A stretch of DNA of 43,381 bases, from positions 1-43,381 of the forward strand of contig JAAZBN010000239.1 of NCBI GenBank assembly GCA_012513795.1, in the 5' to 3' direction. Each line of letters opens with the position of its first letter. The first letter of the stretch is position 1. Origin of the DNA: Bacteroidales bacterium. Lineage in GTDB: Bacteria > Bacteroidota > Bacteroidia > Bacteroidales > VadinHA17. The notes under the pieces were generated by a model. That model was given only the letters and a program-made list of their open reading frames with translations, was not told where the DNA came from and searched no databases. Positions 9,504-18,639 of the stretch are shown here, piece after piece. Made by a program: the position numbers and the translations under genes.

Positions 9504-11563
9504 CTTCTTCGCATATCTGCCTTTATTAATTCATCGAGTTCGTGTACGGGCCGTTCGATGTCATACGGAAAAGGCATGCGGCTGAACTGCTGAAAATAGA
9601 GGAGGCATGCATCTTTCCATACCTGGGCATTGGCGCACTGGCTGCGCAGCTTTCTCTGAACGAGGGCAAACCTTTCTTTATCCACATATGGTTCGGCTCT
9701 GTCCCATGTCTTTTGAAAATCCCTTACCTGCTGCACGCCCTTATCGTAATGAAAGCAGATTTCATCCCACAGGGTATGTCCGCTCCTCATCACATAATCC
9801 CATGGCAGGCGATGGAACCACAGGAGGTACCTGTCAGGGCAGGTAGTCAGGTCATTGAACTGTGAACCCAGGGGTTCATGGTACTGGCTCACAGCGTTGC
9901 TGCCGGAAGCTGTCCTGTCGAAACCAACCCCACCGGTATCGGCTTTATGATAATATGGCGGTGTCCAGTCATGTCTCACCCCTCGCGGGGCCCACCACGG
10001 ACCAGGTCCGTAGTGTTCATTTGCTGCGAAGAGATGATGAAACCCGAGAGGCATCATATAGTTTACCGCAGCCTCACGGCTCTGAAGCATCATTTCCTTT
10101 ACCGGTTCGAGAAACTGTTCCGACCATTCAGTTGTGTAAAGGGTTGATACTGCTTGTCCTGCAGGCGCCTGGCTGAATGTAAGCTTGATCCATTCATCAG
10201 CGATTTTATCACTGGTCAGGGTATTGTCCCATGCCAGGCGGCCGAAAGCATACCAGTTTGCCTGCGCGAAGGGATGCCCGCACCAGTTTCTATCCAATCC
10301 TATATTGGCCACACCTGCTATCCCGGTGTGCTTTTGCTGATAAATGCTGCCGTCGGTGCAACGGGCTACAGTGCTTCCCGGACCTTCCTGGTATGTTTCG
10401 CTTTTCAGGCATTCTTCCCACATCGGCGCCAGAAAAACAAGGTGGACCGACTGCCCGAGGTATTCCTGGGTTATCTGTAGTTCTGCCATCACCGGAGTTT
10501 TCTTCATTGCCCCGAACAGAGGGCTGAATGGTTCACGCGGCTGAAAATCAACAGGTCCGTTTTTTGCCTGGATGATGATATTATCGTGGAACTGACCATC
10601 GAGCGGCATGAACTCGGTATAAGCCTGTTTGGCACGATCCTGGTCATTCGGGCTATAAACAAACGCACGCCACATGATAATGCCCCCGAAAGGCTTGAGT
10701 GCATCTGCCATCATGTTTGCTCCGTCTGCGTGGGTACGACCGTAATCCTGCGGACCCGGCTGCCCCTCGCTGCTGGCTTTCACCAGGAACCCACCGAAAT
10801 CAGGAATGGCAGCATAGATTTCCTTAATCTTATCCTGCCACCATTTAATAACTTGCGGGTCGAGGGGATCGGATGTTTTTAGCCCTCCGATCTGTGAGGG
10901 TGATGAGAATTTCACCGACAGATAGACCTTTATCCCGTATGGCCTGAGAACATCGGCTATTGCCTTTACCCTCGCCAGATAATCCACTGTAAGAATTAAA
11001 GGAGATGCATTTACGTTGTTGAGGACAGCACCGTTGATTCCAACAGATGCGCTGGCCCGGGCATATTCCTTCCACAGTAGTCTGTCGGCATCGGTAACCG
11101 TAAGGGAGTCATCGCCTTTCCGCCAGAATATCGAGTAGCCGGCATACCCGCGTTCTATTGTACCGTCAGGGTTATCCCAGTGGTTCAGCGTACGCACTTC
11201 GTACGAAGGATTTGAAACCATGCTCACTACAGGTTCACCAGTCTGCTGGCGGCGCATGAGTTCGTATACGCCGTACAGAATTCCCAGATCAGTATTTGCC
11301 TGTATTCCGTCGGCAGTGATCCTGAAACCATCATTACTGATAGCCTTGTCTTTTTTTACCAGAAGGACTACCGTGCCATTGTCTTTACCCTGCCATCCAT
11401 GTTTTAATTCATCAATGGCAATTGACAGTGTAGGGGAGCTTTTTTGGCATACAACAGTTACATTAACTGTACTTTTATTCCTGAGCCACAGGCTGTGACC
11501 ATCTTCGGCAAGCAAAGGCATGCCTGTAAAAGCAAAAAGTAGAAAAAGGGCTGAGATTCTCAT
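9500..11563 (-). CDS. GH67 alpha-glucuronidase
   Basis: 687 residues with a signal peptide (MRISALFLLFAFTGMPLLAE). Family 67 is clear: an N-terminal GH67N domain, then a barrel with VKASSEGQPGPQDYGRTHAD (general acid Glu266), QAKNGPVDFQPREPFSP (Asp339) and AELQITQEYLGQ (Glu361/Glu367 region). WYAFGRLAWD and the C-terminal helical domain follow. GH67 enzymes release (4-O-methyl)-D-glucuronate from the non-reducing end of xylo-oligosaccharides, after endo-cleavage. The window also has GH115, which works on internal residues. The gene overlaps GH3 by 4 bases and lies 7 bases after a GH54 relic. Confidence 0.95.
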   Translation of the reverse strand: MRISALFLLFAFTGMPLLAEDGHSLWLRNKSTVNVTVVCQKSSPTLSIAIDELKHGWQGKDNGTVVLLVKKDKAISNDGFRITADGIQANTDLGILYGVYELMRRQQTGEPVVSMVSNPSYEVRTLNHWDNPDGTIERGYAGYSIFWRKGDDSLTVTDADRLLWKEYARASASVGINGAVLNNVNASPLILTVDYLARVKAIADVLRPYGIKVYLSVKFSSPSQIGGLKTSDPLDPQVIKWWQDKIKEIYAAIPDFGGFLVKASSEGQPGPQDYGRTHADGANMMADALKPFGGIIMWRAFVYSPNDQDRAKQAYTEFMPLDGQFHDNIIIQAKNGPVDFQPREPFSPLFGAMKKTPVMAELQITQEYLGQSVHLVFLAPMWEECLKSETYQEGPGSTVARCTDGSIYQQKHTGIAGVANIGLDRNWCGHPFAQANWYAFGRLAWDNTLTSDKIADEWIKLTFSQAPAGQAVSTLYTTEWSEQFLEPVKEMMLQSREAAVNYMMPLGFHHLFAANEHYGPGPWWAPRGVRHDWTPPYYHKADTGGVGFDRTASGSNAVSQYHEPLGSQFNDLTTCPDRYLLWFHRLPWDYVMRSGHTLWDEICFHYDKGVQQVRDFQKTWDRAEPYVDKERFALVQRKLRSQCANAQVWKDACLLYFQQFSRMPFPYDIERPVHELDELIKADMRRR

Positions 11564-11570
11564 GATATTA

Positions 11571-12408
11571 TTATTTATTAATTACCAATATTGAAGGAAT
11601 TTCTTTTCTGAATATGAGCTTAATGACATATGCCATCTCTTCATATGACCTCTCGGTCAGGCTGATGGTCAATCCTTCTTCATTCTGTATGTAATCCAAA
11701 GTAAGTAATTTATCGGCTTCTCCTTCAATTTTAATTGTCTGCCCGGGTTCGAAACTTTCAGTACTCAGCACGTTGATAACATTGTCACCACGGTTGGCAG
11801 TGGCCGCTGTCAAAATGCGTACCGTCAAAGACCATGTAAATACCCTGTGGCTCATCATTGACTGGAAGGCCGGCAGCGTTGTTGTTGCGCAGGCCCGTTC
11901 CGGGCATGATGTAAACGCCGTATGCCTTGTGTCCCATAATTGTAATTGGCGCCATATCTGCCATCGGCAGAGTGTTATACCCGCCTTTGGCAGGCCCCCT
12001 GAATAATCCAGGAGGCGCCGGGTACAGGTGATTGCCATGTCCCGACTGGTCGTAGATAGTAGTGATCCGGCAGACTGTGCCTGCACAGAAGGCGTCCTGT
12101 GCCGTTGCATCCGCATTCCCGCCGGGGTCACCCTTGCCGGAGGGAACCACGCCTGGGTCCATGGTCTTGTCGTCAGACTGGCGCATAAACTGGTATAGCG
12201 GACCATCGTATGAGCCGTATAATGCACGGGTGGTGCTATGTGCAGTCACACAGGGAAAGCCTGCGGCAGTATAGATGTCACACGGACCCTCAGGCCGGGA
12301 GGGGGTATGGCTGCGCTCTGTTCCTGTCATTGACATCAGCATGATAATTCCGGCCGGAAGTATCAGCACCTTTCCGAGAATTATCACGAGGATTTTTCTT
12401 TTTGTCAT
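11571..12408 (-). pseudogene. Relic: N-terminal GH54 arabinofuranosidase joined to an unrelated C-terminal piece
   Basis: From 12408 a frame reads a signal-like N-terminus, then clear GH54 (ArabFuran-catal) sequence: CDIYTAAGFPCVTAHSTTRA, QDAFCAGTVCRITTIYDQSG, HKAYGVYIMPGTGLRNN, MVFDGTHFDSG. It then stops at 11785, exactly where GH54 would continue with CCFDYGNAE, which includes its disulfide. A different frame continues to 11571 (TANRGDNVINVLSTESFEPG, then LTLDYIQNEEGLTISL). That part looks like the C-terminal beta-sandwich end of another glycosidase, possibly GH29-like (low confidence). The GH54 nucleophile/acid region and CBM42 are missing, so no active enzyme is expected. Confidence 0.75.
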
Positions 12409-12500
12409 TTTTTAGTCTTGTCAGTCAATCTGCGTTCACATTCAACACAGAGGAGTACTTTATCAAAAGAGCATTCCGGAGGATCAGACTTAACCGCAGG

Positions 12501-14486
12501 TTACCTGGCCTCCGGCTTCACCCCGGACTCATCACCGGTAATTATTCTCCAATAAACCATATATCTCGAATCATGGATCCTGAAAAAGGGCTCCAGTACT
12601 AGATTCGCGGGATTTAGCATTTCAATGCCAGACATTGTATATGTCAGAGGCTGATCTTCCACTGGCATCAATTTTTCTGCAATAGCCGAAATATTGTCAT
12701 CAATCAATATCGGAGCTTCATCAACAGGAAACTTTTGCCCTGAGGGGATGTGTCCCCATCGGCTGTCATCCGCTATTATCCCTTTAAGATCTTCTGTTCC
12801 TGTTTTTGTTCCCAGCAGGACAGGCCCATGCATGAACGCAACATAACCGGGAACATTTACCAGCTGTTCCGTTCTGTTGTGCATCGGGAAAATTACCTCT
12901 ATTTTGTCACCCTTTTTCCACCTACGGTCTATCGCAACATAAGAAGAGGGATTGGCCTCAAACGGAACGGGTTTCCCATTCAGGAGGATCGTCAGTTCGC
13001 CCTCCTTAACCCATCCCGGATAACGAACCATTAATGAAAACCTGCCCGATCCATCGATAACTTCCAGGCTGGTTCCTTCTTCATATGGGAAGAGGGTTTC
13101 CTGCCGGATCTTTATACCTCTTTCCTTCCATGTCAGCTCTGAGGCAATGAAAAGATTCAGGAACAAGGAATCGTGCCTGTGTGTGTAGATGAACTGGTTG
13201 TATTTCCCGTGATTCTCCATGCCGGTGCCCACACAGCACCACATTGCCTGGTTGGGAGCAGAGTAAACCCTGTAATGACGGGGGCGGACAGGAGTGAAAT
13301 AAACATAGCCGCCATGTTCAGGATGCTGGGCAGACAGAATGTGATTAAGCAAAGTTCTTTCGTAATAATCTGTATATCTGGCACTAGGGTTTGTCCTGAA
13401 GAGGAATTCCGTCAGCTTGAGCATATTATATGAATTGCAGGACTCCGGACCTTCGATATCTTCGGTGTAATCTATACAGGCCGCTGCTTCCGGGAAGTGT
13501 TCCCTCCGGCTGTTCCCTCCGAACGCCAGGGAGCGGTTGCCAGTCACGGTTTCCCAGAAGAACTGCCCTGCGTCCGCATACTTCCTGTTGCCAGAGAGTT
13601 CGGCAATTCTCTGGAATCCCACTGCCTTCGGGATCTGGGTATTTGAATGCTTGTTATCGAGGTTGTCGATACCTGCCGACATCGGATCAAGCAGCATCCT
13701 GTGTGAAAATCTCATTGCAGCAGTCAGGTATTTCTCATCTCCTGTCATCCGGAAAGCATCGGCCAGAGTTTCGTTTATCCCGCCATGCTCCATGTCAAGC
13801 ATTGATTCCATCTGTTCATCGGAAAGTGCTGAGGTTATGTTAATTGCCCAGTCGCATAACCTGAGAAATATCGCCCTGGCCTCCTCGTTGCCTGTATATG
13901 ACCATGCATCCCTGAGCCCGGCATATAGTTTATGAACATTGTACCACGGAACCCATTTGGTGCGGTAAACTGAGAAATCGCCTTTCTGCAGTGTGCTCCA
14001 CAATTCATTGCTGCCGGGCACACCACCAACATATCCGGTTCCCCATTCAGGGTGATTTATGCCGTTTGCCTCCTGACATGCCCTGAGTTCCGAGATCATG
14101 TATTCCATCCTTCTTTTGCACTCAGTATTCCCGGTTGCGGCATAATTCATCGCCATGGCTGACAGGTAGTGTCCGCCTATATGACCTGCCAGACCCTCCC
14201 AGTTCGGATACATTTCGCCCCTGGGCTGTAGCCCGGCTTCCCTCAGAAATGGTTCAAGAATGCGATCGATGTCATACTTTAGCAGGGTCCGGAGATTCAG
14301 ATCACGGGCGTGTTTAAACGGACCGTCAAGCAGCACGACATCCTGCAAGGGGAATTCATTCGGATACAGCATCTGCTGTGATCTCTGCCTGCAACCGGCC
14401 AAAAGACCACATAACAGGATCAGGCAGAGGGGAGAGTTTCTTATCAACATACCGGTTCGCCGGTATGAGAGGATGTGAATTTTCAT
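12501..14486 (-). CDS. GH127/GH146-type beta-L-arabinofuranosidase (DUF1680), lipoprotein
   Basis: 661 residues of the (alpha/alpha)6-barrel DUF1680 family. The Zn-thiolate catalytic set is present: Glu348 and Cys350 in GPESCNSYN, and Cys417-Cys418 in MWCCVGTGMENHGKY, spaced as in characterised GH127 enzymes. A lipobox (LCGLLAGC) supports surface or periplasmic anchoring. Two starts are possible. ATG at 14486 overlaps the upstream relic as ATGA. ATG at 14450 (MLIRNSPLCLILL) gives a tighter signal peptide and may be the real one. The enzyme removes beta-L-arabinofuranose; the exact family (127 or 146) needs a tree. Confidence 0.9.
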   Translation of the reverse strand: MKIHILSYRRTGMLIRNSPLCLILLCGLLAGCRQRSQQMLYPNEFPLQDVVLLDGPFKHARDLNLRTLLKYDIDRILEPFLREAGLQPRGEMYPNWEGLAGHIGGHYLSAMAMNYAATGNTECKRRMEYMISELRACQEANGINHPEWGTGYVGGVPGSNELWSTLQKGDFSVYRTKWVPWYNVHKLYAGLRDAWSYTGNEEARAIFLRLCDWAINITSALSDEQMESMLDMEHGGINETLADAFRMTGDEKYLTAAMRFSHRMLLDPMSAGIDNLDNKHSNTQIPKAVGFQRIAELSGNRKYADAGQFFWETVTGNRSLAFGGNSRREHFPEAAACIDYTEDIEGPESCNSYNMLKLTEFLFRTNPSARYTDYYERTLLNHILSAQHPEHGGYVYFTPVRPRHYRVYSAPNQAMWCCVGTGMENHGKYNQFIYTHRHDSLFLNLFIASELTWKERGIKIRQETLFPYEEGTSLEVIDGSGRFSLMVRYPGWVKEGELTILLNGKPVPFEANPSSYVAIDRRWKKGDKIEVIFPMHNRTEQLVNVPGYVAFMHGPVLLGTKTGTEDLKGIIADDSRWGHIPSGQKFPVDEAPILIDDNISAIAEKLMPVEDQPLTYTMSGIEMLNPANLVLEPFFRIHDSRYMVYWRIITGDESGVKPEAR

Positions 14487-15025
14487 ATTTCAGCTTTTTT
14501 GAGAGGTGTTCCACCCATGGTACCACCCGGTCCGTGACTCACAAGAATACTCTTCGCCTCCGGCGCTATGCTGAAGATAAAGGACAGGATAGCGGACTGA
14601 AGTGTTTTTATTATCCAGTCAGATCCTTCTGAGTCCCTGCCGTCACCAACTGCGTTCATCCCGTACTCCGGCAGACCCTGTTTAACAAGAAGCAACAACG
14701 AATCTGCCACCGGGAAACCGGCTTCATGCTTTGCAAGATTTGCCTGAACCATCCCGTATGCACGAATGGCCTTCCTGATAGATCCAGGGTGAACTTCTTT
14801 TTTCATGTGAACAGAGGTCGTTGCAATTATTCCCTTTATCTCGGGTAAATTGGAATACAAAAGCAACCGTATGAGAGACTGTGTATCATCAGGTTCATTT
14901 TCAACATCTGTCAGGATGATTACCCTCTGCTTCTGTTGTTCCTGTGCGCCAAGATCCCAGGGGATAAGCATAAGCGCTGCCATCAACATTGCGGAGAATA
15001 CTCCTGTGAATTGCTCTGACCGCAT
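14483..15025 (-). pseudogene. Relic: DUF1593 (nucleoside-hydrolase-like) N-terminus fused to an esterase fragment
   Basis: The 180-codon frame begins with a signal peptide and the DUF1593 block VIILTDVENEPDDTQSLIRL, IKGIIATTSVH, AVGDGRDSEGSDWIIKTL. In full-length members (roughly 450 residues) this continues into LWVSVWGG-type sequence, but here it breaks at about 14590. Past the break another frame of the same strand reads RYPVLYLQHSAGGEEYSCES then RTGW, like the start of a CE1 (esterase D/feruloyl esterase-like) domain, and it also stops early. So two gene pieces are joined out of frame. The frame ends 14483 with its TGA inside the next gene's ATGA. Confidence 0.72.
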
Positions 15026-15285
15026 ATTATATTGATTTAGCTCTGTTCATAATAAGATGAACCGGGAAATCACGGTAATTGTAAAACTCATAAAAATTAA
15101 TTGAAGACAGGTTCATTTTATATGCAAATGATGACTGAAATTTAAAAGTCGATGATAAAAGAGTTAAAATAATTTAATTCCCCGTGAATGATAAACCGGC
15201 ATGATGAAGGCACAAGGGAATGTAATGGAATCTGCCGCGTAATATGCAGACTCTCCGGACTTTAGGTTTTCGACCGTGCAACCTG
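15026..15285. other. AT-rich intergenic region
   Basis: This 260-base gap separates the oxidative cassette from the downstream glycosidase run. The stretch 15080-15175 is notably AT-rich and could hold the promoter of the downstream run, but no clean TAnnTTTG box on the minus strand was found. No hairpin followed by a T run was seen. Confidence 0.4.
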
Positions 15286-16122
15286 TCATCTTTCCAGCCC
15301 GTAAAAAATGATGCAATTTTCTCCTGTGATACCGGTACGGAGATCATCCGACATTCCAGAGATATACTCTTCGACAATGCCAACAACGTCCTGATATTCT
15401 CCTGCCAGCCTGCATACGGGCCAGCCGCTTCCGATCATAAGCCTTTCAGCGCCAAATGCTTCAAAGACAACATCGAGATATGGTTTGAAGTCTTCATGAT
15501 CACAGTTTTTCGATTCAGCCTCCGTGACCATTCCCGACAACTTGCACCAGACATTTTCATTCTGCGCCAAACGTGTGATGTCTTCACGCCACGGACTGAC
15601 AACATTGTTTCTTATCAGTGGTTTGGAGATGTGATCAAGGACAAATTTCTGTTCGGGAAAAAGTGACACAAGAAGCTGTGCAACAGGCAAATGCTTGGGA
15701 AAAAGGAGAAGGTCGAATGTGAGGTCATACTCCTTCAGGATGCTGATACCTTTCAAAAAGTCGTCGCGAAGCATGAAATTGTCATCAGGTTCGTCATGAA
15801 TGACATGTCTCAGTCCGACGAACTTTTCATTTGTGCAGAAATCATCCAGTTGCCGCCTCAAATCATCTTTACCGGACAGGTTGGCCCAGCCAACTACTCC
15901 CCTGATGAAATCATGTGTTCCTGCCAGCTCCAGCAGCCATCGGGTTTCTTCAACACTCTGCCGGGCCTGGACAGCCACTGATCCCGAATATCCGGCTTTG
16001 ATAAGCTCATTGCATAGGTCTTCCGGAGTATAGTTGCGCTTCAGTATTTCCATATTGTGGCCTATCCAGCCGTATTCGCTGCTGTTGTAGATACAGAAGT
16101 GCTGATGTGCATCTGTTTTCAT
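15286..16122 (-). CDS. COG3618 amidohydrolase-type sugar lactonase (L-fuconolactonase-like)
   Basis: 278 residues, cytoplasmic, amidohydrolase superfamily TIM barrel. The first strand carries the HxH motif (TDAHQHF); FVGLRHVIHDEP, KFVLDHISKP and WCKLSGMVTEA follow family order. Relatives hydrolyse L-fucono- or L-rhamnono-lactones. The strand-8 motif normally reads GSDWPVC with a catalytic Asp; here it reads GSGWPVC (Gly codon 15424-15426), a one-base change from Asp. Activity is therefore doubtful. It overlaps the dehydrogenase gene upstream by 4 bases, so the AKR, dehydrogenase and lactonase form one transcription unit. Confidence 0.88.
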   Translation of the reverse strand: MKTDAHQHFCIYNSSEYGWIGHNMEILKRNYTPEDLCNELIKAGYSGSVAVQARQSVEETRWLLELAGTHDFIRGVVGWANLSGKDDLRRQLDDFCTNEKFVGLRHVIHDEPDDNFMLRDDFLKGISILKEYDLTFDLLLFPKHLPVAQLLVSLFPEQKFVLDHISKPLIRNNVVSPWREDITRLAQNENVWCKLSGMVTEAESKNCDHEDFKPYLDVVFEAFGAERLMIGSGWPVCRLAGEYQDVVGIVEEYISGMSDDLRTGITGENCIIFYGLER

Positions 16123-17177
16123 TCACTGAACTTCAACATGATTTTCAGATGCTTATGAGGCTCCTTTTCAAGCATTTCAAATGCCTCCTGTGTTTCGGAA
16201 GGATGCATTATATCAGTTACAACCGCTTCAGGCTTAAGTGTGTACCTGCTCATGTTTTCGATAGTTTCGGCAAATTCACCGTGAGAAACCCGGGAGGTCA
16301 TTATGATCCCTTCTTTCAGGATAAGTTCTTTCATCACGACGGGAGATGGTTCAGATGAAAGTCCCAGTACACATACTTTGCCTGCCCCCCTGATTGCCTG
16401 TACACATCCTCTCACGGGGTTGATCACCCCCGGTATCTCTTTTGTATGGCCCACGGCCTCAAAAGCGATATCCACTCCTTCCCCTCCGGTAAGTTCCCTT
16501 ATCTTTTCAACGGCATTCGTATTAGCTGCGTTAACAATGTAAATATCATTATATGCTTTTTGGGCAAATGCAAGGCGTTCATCAAGTATATCGACCATTA
16601 CAACCGTGTTCCTGGTCTTTGTCCTGGCGGCCTGAAGGATGCTCTGTCCTACCTTGCCAGCACCCCATATAACTATCCTGTCATCCTCAGATACTCCGGC
16701 CCTGTTACAGGCATGAAATCCTATGGAGAAGACCTCGACGAGTGCGGCATGCATGTCGGAAATCTTTTCTGTCACTGTGTAAAGCATGTTCTCCGGTACT
16801 TTCATGAATTCGCTGAAGCCTCCATCGAGGTCAATCCCCACCAGTTTCAGGGTGGAGCAGGCAGGATAATGATGTCTTTTGCATGCCGGGCAGTGACCGC
16901 ACCAGATGATCGGATCAACTGCCACCCTGTCGCCTTCCTTGAAATTCCTGACAGCGGGTCCTTTTTGCACAATAGTCCCGGCAAATTCGTGTCCCTGAAT
17001 CAAAGGCACACTTGTGCGCGGGTGAAACTCACCAAGGAAAACATGCTGATCGCTTCCGCAGATAGAGGCGTACCCTACTTTTATCAGGACTTAATTGCCC
17101 GAAACAGAAGGAATATCAACCTCTTTCCATTCAACCTTCCTGTATTCAGTGAGTACGGCGGCTTTCATTTTATTCAT
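16119..17177 (-). pseudogene. Zn-dependent alcohol (sugar) dehydrogenase interrupted by an in-frame TAA
   Basis: The MDR-type dehydrogenase frame starts with ATG at 17177 (or 17168, MKAAVLTEYRKVEWKEVDIP) and reaches SVSGN, then TAA at 17091-17093, then continues in the same frame with VLIKVGYASICGSDQHVFLG and GHEFAGT to a stop at 16119. Homologs have Glu or Asp at that codon; GAA to TAA is one change. Downstream sequence is intact: structural Zn site CGHCPACKRHHYPAC, Rossmann GAGKVG. The remaining open part (GTG at 17009) lacks the catalytic Zn ligand in ICGSD, so a protein started there should be inactive. It is either a real nonsense mutation or a base error. Likely role in the intact form is an oxidation step of L-fucose or L-galactose breakdown. 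Confidence 0.8.
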
Positions 17178-17198
17178 GTCAGGATTTATTATAACAGA

Positions 17199-18251
17199 TT
17201 ACAATTCAGCTTGAAGATACGGATAATCGCCATCGATCAATCCATTACTGATCATTTCGCGCCAAAACTCCACGGGGATCTGGCATTCAACTGATTCAAC
17301 GTTGCTTTTTACCCGGCCGGGATCAGATGTATTGAGTGAAACACTGACAACGCCGGGGGGTGTCATGGCAAACCGCACGCAGGCATCTGCAGGAACGATA
17401 TTGTATTTTCTGCAAACCGCAAAAAAATTCTCCCTCCACCTGAATTTTGCTCTGTTCTCCTCCGAATCGGGTTTGATTCGGACATAGTCGAAATAATCTC
17501 CCCCGGTCAGGAACCCGGCATGAAACACGGCGGAGTTAATTATGGCTATACCCATTGAATGAAGCTTTCCCATGAATACGAGAAGATCTTCAGGGTGTCT
17601 GTAAATTGTCATGCTGTTGGCAAACATCACCCAGTCGAGCCGGGTTTCTCCGGCAATCAGCTGTATGGTCTTCCAGTTCTTTGCACCAATCCCCACTGCC
17701 TTTACCTCGCCCTTTGACCTGAGATTGTCAAGGGCCTTATATGCATCAAGTATATTATTAAGGTGTATATTAAAGTCACGCTGATTACGGGAAGCGGCAA
17801 GAAACTCATCAGGATCATGGACCGAAACGAGTCCGGGTTTGTATTTTCCACCGAGAAGCCTGTTCCCCTGTTCCCAGCATTCGAGGATACCGTCGTGTGA
17901 GATATTCTGCCGGGCATCGTTCTTAATGCCAAACCATATGCCTTTTTCGAAAACAGGTTCGGGAGTCAGCAGGGGTGCACGTAGCCAGCCAAGCTTATTG
18001 CTGATTATAACATCTTCAGGCTCAGCGTTAAGCCTGCAAAGGATATCACCGAGTTTTTCAAGTGCCAATCCTGCACCATACTTGCCGGCGGTATCGAAGG
18101 CTACCGGCCCGGGCACATTCAGAAGGCACTCTTTTATTATCTCTGTTTTTGTTTCATCGCTGAGCGCGGAATAAAGATTCCCCAGTGCGCTGGTGCCAAA
18201 TATCACCGGGGGTATGCTGATTCCTGTTTTTCCAATTGACCGGCGTTCCAT
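17199..18251 (-). CDS. Aldo/keto reductase, probable L-fucose/L-galactose dehydrogenase
   Basis: 350 residues, cytoplasmic. The AKR catalytic tetrad is visible: Asp53 and Tyr58 in FDTAGKYG, Lys86 in ISNKLGW, His145 in VSVHDPDE. The N-terminal IGKTGISIPPVIFGTSALG is the usual first strand. The closest-looking family is L-fucose / D-threo-aldose 1-dehydrogenase, which makes an aldonolactone. The next genes downstream are a dehydrogenase (21 bases away) and a lactonase, fitting the oxidative (non-phosphorylated) route. The first gene of its operon, with promoter and palindrome about 235 bases upstream. Substrate is inferred. Confidence 0.88.
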   Translation of the reverse strand: MERRSIGKTGISIPPVIFGTSALGNLYSALSDETKTEIIKECLLNVPGPVAFDTAGKYGAGLALEKLGDILCRLNAEPEDVIISNKLGWLRAPLLTPEPVFEKGIWFGIKNDARQNISHDGILECWEQGNRLLGGKYKPGLVSVHDPDEFLAASRNQRDFNIHLNNILDAYKALDNLRSKGEVKAVGIGAKNWKTIQLIAGETRLDWVMFANSMTIYRHPEDLLVFMGKLHSMGIAIINSAVFHAGFLTGGDYFDYVRIKPDSEENRAKFRWRENFFAVCRKYNIVPADACVRFAMTPPGVVSVSLNTSDPGRVKSNVESVECQIPVEFWREMISNGLIDGDYPYLQAEL

Positions 18252-18589
18252 AATTTGTTGTCAAAGGTTGATTAGTCGTAATGTTTATGTATCCCGATTC
18301 AACCTATAAGGTAAAGCCCGCCGGCCAGGCGTAAAAGCTGTTTATCCTGCCCGTCGGCAACCGGGTTTGACTGACCATATATAACCGGAGCAAGATCCAT
18401 GATCAGATAAATATCAGGTTAAATATCCTCAATATTTCAGGATTATGCCAACAATGCACCTGTCAGTTCTAAGAAATCCGGCAAAAATAAATCACATTCC
18501 GGCATGTGATCGAACCAGTTATTCCCTGTTTTCACTCAATGTAAATAATAATCAACTATCTTAGAGATAATTCAGTAAAAATCCAAGCA
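18252..18589. other. Divergent intergenic region with regulatory signals
   Basis: This 338-base gap lies between the AKR operon (minus) and the SMP-30-like gene (plus). It contains a minus-strand promoter box and a 20-base palindrome at 18482-18514 (listed separately). GC-rich stretches at 18315-18370 can pair weakly. No gene was recognised. Confidence 0.5.
18482..18514 (-). promoter_or_regulatory. Putative promoter with palindromic operator for the sugar-oxidation cassette
   Basis: On the minus strand TATTTTTG (18489-18482) fits the Bacteroidota -7 box TAnnTTTG, and TTCG (18514-18511) sits 21 bases upstream at the -33 position. The spacer between them is filled by ATCACATTCCGGCATGTGAT (18491-18510), a palindrome with 7-base perfect arms and a CCGG centre. 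Placement between the two promoter boxes suggests a repressor site. The regulator is unknown. Confidence 0.5.
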
Positions 18590-18639
18590 ATGAAAGAATT
18601 GGCTGCGGTCACACTTATGATTTTTTTTCATTTTCATCA
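18590..18639 (+). other. Out-of-frame signal peptide of the SMP-30-like gene (T8 tract)
   Basis: ATG at 18590 opens MKELAAVTLMIF but the frame then runs through a T8 tract (18621-18628) into a reading frame that does not match the downstream gene. With nine T the sequence would read MKELAAVTLMIFFSFSSVAQ and join the downstream gene in frame as a normal Sec signal peptide. This could be a fixed frameshift, slipped-strand variation, or a homopolymer sequencing error. Confidence 0.75.

Noticed and set aside
17091-17093. Recoding of TAA as a sense codon in the dehydrogenase
   Set aside because: TAA ends several intact neighbouring genes in the normal way, and no recoding element is visible; a mutation or base error is simpler.
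16446-17294. 282-codon open frame on the plus strand
   Set aside because: Antisense to the dehydrogenase and AKR genes, whose motifs are clear; no family resemblance.
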